From the NCBI GenBank assembly GCA_946902875.1, contig OX336345.1, forward strand, positions 19,623,395-19,687,394: a DNA stretch of 64,000 nt. The letters are read 5' to 3'. Under the pieces are notes generated by a model. It did no database searches and was not told where the DNA came from. It saw only the letters and a program-made list of their open reading frames with translations. Position 1 is the stretch's first letter. Every line of letters begins with the position of its first letter. Of this stretch, positions 63,107 to 64,000 are shown one piece after another. The translations under genes were made by a program, and so were the position numbers. Origin of the DNA: Nematopogon swammerdamellus. Lineage: Eukaryota > Arthropoda > Insecta > Lepidoptera > Adelidae.

Positions 63107-64000
63107 CCCTTCGGCCCTCCGCATAAATATTCGCATGACCCCAAAATCTCAGCCCTCTTCGCCGCGCGCAAAAACGCAAAATTTTGGCGCGTGTGCTCCC
63201 GCACAAATTCGAATATCCCGCCTCAATCGAACGATCCATCAGTAATCTGTAATCTGTAATCTGCGTACTGAAATTGCGCATTCAGTGATACCAAACACTT
63301 CAGGATTCACTTATTTAGAAGCACAGACCGATTTTTTGAACTCCAGGCAAAACAAAACACACTCGACATTTTTTTTCGATTTTTTCTGACCAAAACTGTA
63401 TAATTTCCTTATACGAGTCATACCTCTAACTAAAAATAATGAGACGTACTCTCGAATACGGGTACACGAAATACGGTACAACTTCAACATATTTCAGTGT
63501 GAGCTGAAATGTCCGTTGTCAAAAGTGACATTATTTTATTTGACATTTTAAAAAATTATTTTCTGTGTGAAGGTGAAGTGTTGCCCTGCCATGTGTTTGA
63601 TAATAGTTCTAGTACTTTTAACCAAGAAGTGATACCAGGAATCAGTTCTTTGGTCGAAAATTGGTAGAATTAGTGATTAATTTAATAGTGAGCCGCGCGC
63701 CGCCGGCCCGCGCCGAACCCCGCGCGGGGTTTGCGGGAGCCAGCCGGTGAACGATAAATGAACCCCGCGCGGGGTTTGCGGGAGCCGAAGGAGGATATGC
63801 TCATACCCTTCGAGCAGCTCGAAGCTCATACCACACTTTCCTTCGAGCCGCATGTTTCCGAAAGGAGTTTCCGCAGGATCCGCGGGAGCCTGCGGGAGCT
63901 GCCTGTGCTGTCAGGTTGCGGACCGGTCTCTTTGCAGTCTATCGACTCATATAGCTACCAGTTTTTTTAAAAGTGGTTATACAAAATTCAAATAAACAAA
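63107..64000. mobile_element. piggyBac-like fold-back relative, cut by window edge
   Basis: Begins after TTAA (63103-63106) with CCCTTCGGCCCTCC. Sequence to about 63560 is the inverse of 37190-37594. Beyond 63700 it carries AACCCCGCGCGGGGTTTGCG twice, also present at 37010 and 35620. The other end is not in the window. Confidence 0.6.

Overview
The window is eukaryotic nuclear DNA, almost certainly from a moth or butterfly (Lepidoptera). Compact coding exons with GT-AG introns sit in AT-rich, repeat-dense sequence. The repeats include families typical of Lepidoptera: a Helitron-like element with a (TCTG)n tract and a CTAG end, abundant tRNA/5S-derived SINEs, the 'agggttccgt' repeat with (GTCT)n, and 5'-truncated LINE tails. 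No bacterial, phage or viral gene was recognised.

Five host genes can be assembled by matching splice phases. (1) 611-18104 (+): the 3' part of Integrator complex subunit 7 (INTS7), eight exons, with upstream exons off the left edge. (2) 20412-23290 (+): a two-exon, 470-aa leucine-rich-repeat single-pass membrane protein. (3) 38198-30214 (-): complete Van Gogh/Strabismus (Vang), five exons, 559 aa, the planar cell polarity protein. (4) 41797-45983 (+): a three-exon, 606-aa SLC16/monocarboxylate-transporter-like protein. (5) 60034-50660 (-): complete SCYL2, six exons, 869 aa, a pseudokinase of clathrin-coated-vesicle traffic. Each gene is a separate transcription unit. No functional cluster is implied.

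Most of the remaining sequence is transposon-derived. INTS7 introns hold a 3.4-kb Helitron-like element with a 68-bp satellite array, hAT-type elements, two abutting MITEs and many SINEs. Seven hAT-type insertions were delimited by perfect 8-bp target duplications, at 3055, 15000, 17477, 26173, 33202, 46206 and 60211. A TTAA-flanked, piggyBac-like fold-back element fills Vang intron 1, and a relative in inverse orientation lies near 63.1 kb. Several LINE tails are inserted into other repeats, with target duplications and sometimes a pre-insertion copy elsewhere in the window.

I did not find an obviously new multi-gene system. The most unusual signals are a set of modular SINEs that share a body but carry unrelated heads (one combining tRNA promoter boxes with a 5S rRNA-like segment), the satellite-bearing Helitron whose array is flanked by inverted copies of the element's own 3' end, and a one-base frame disruption in an INTS7 exon.
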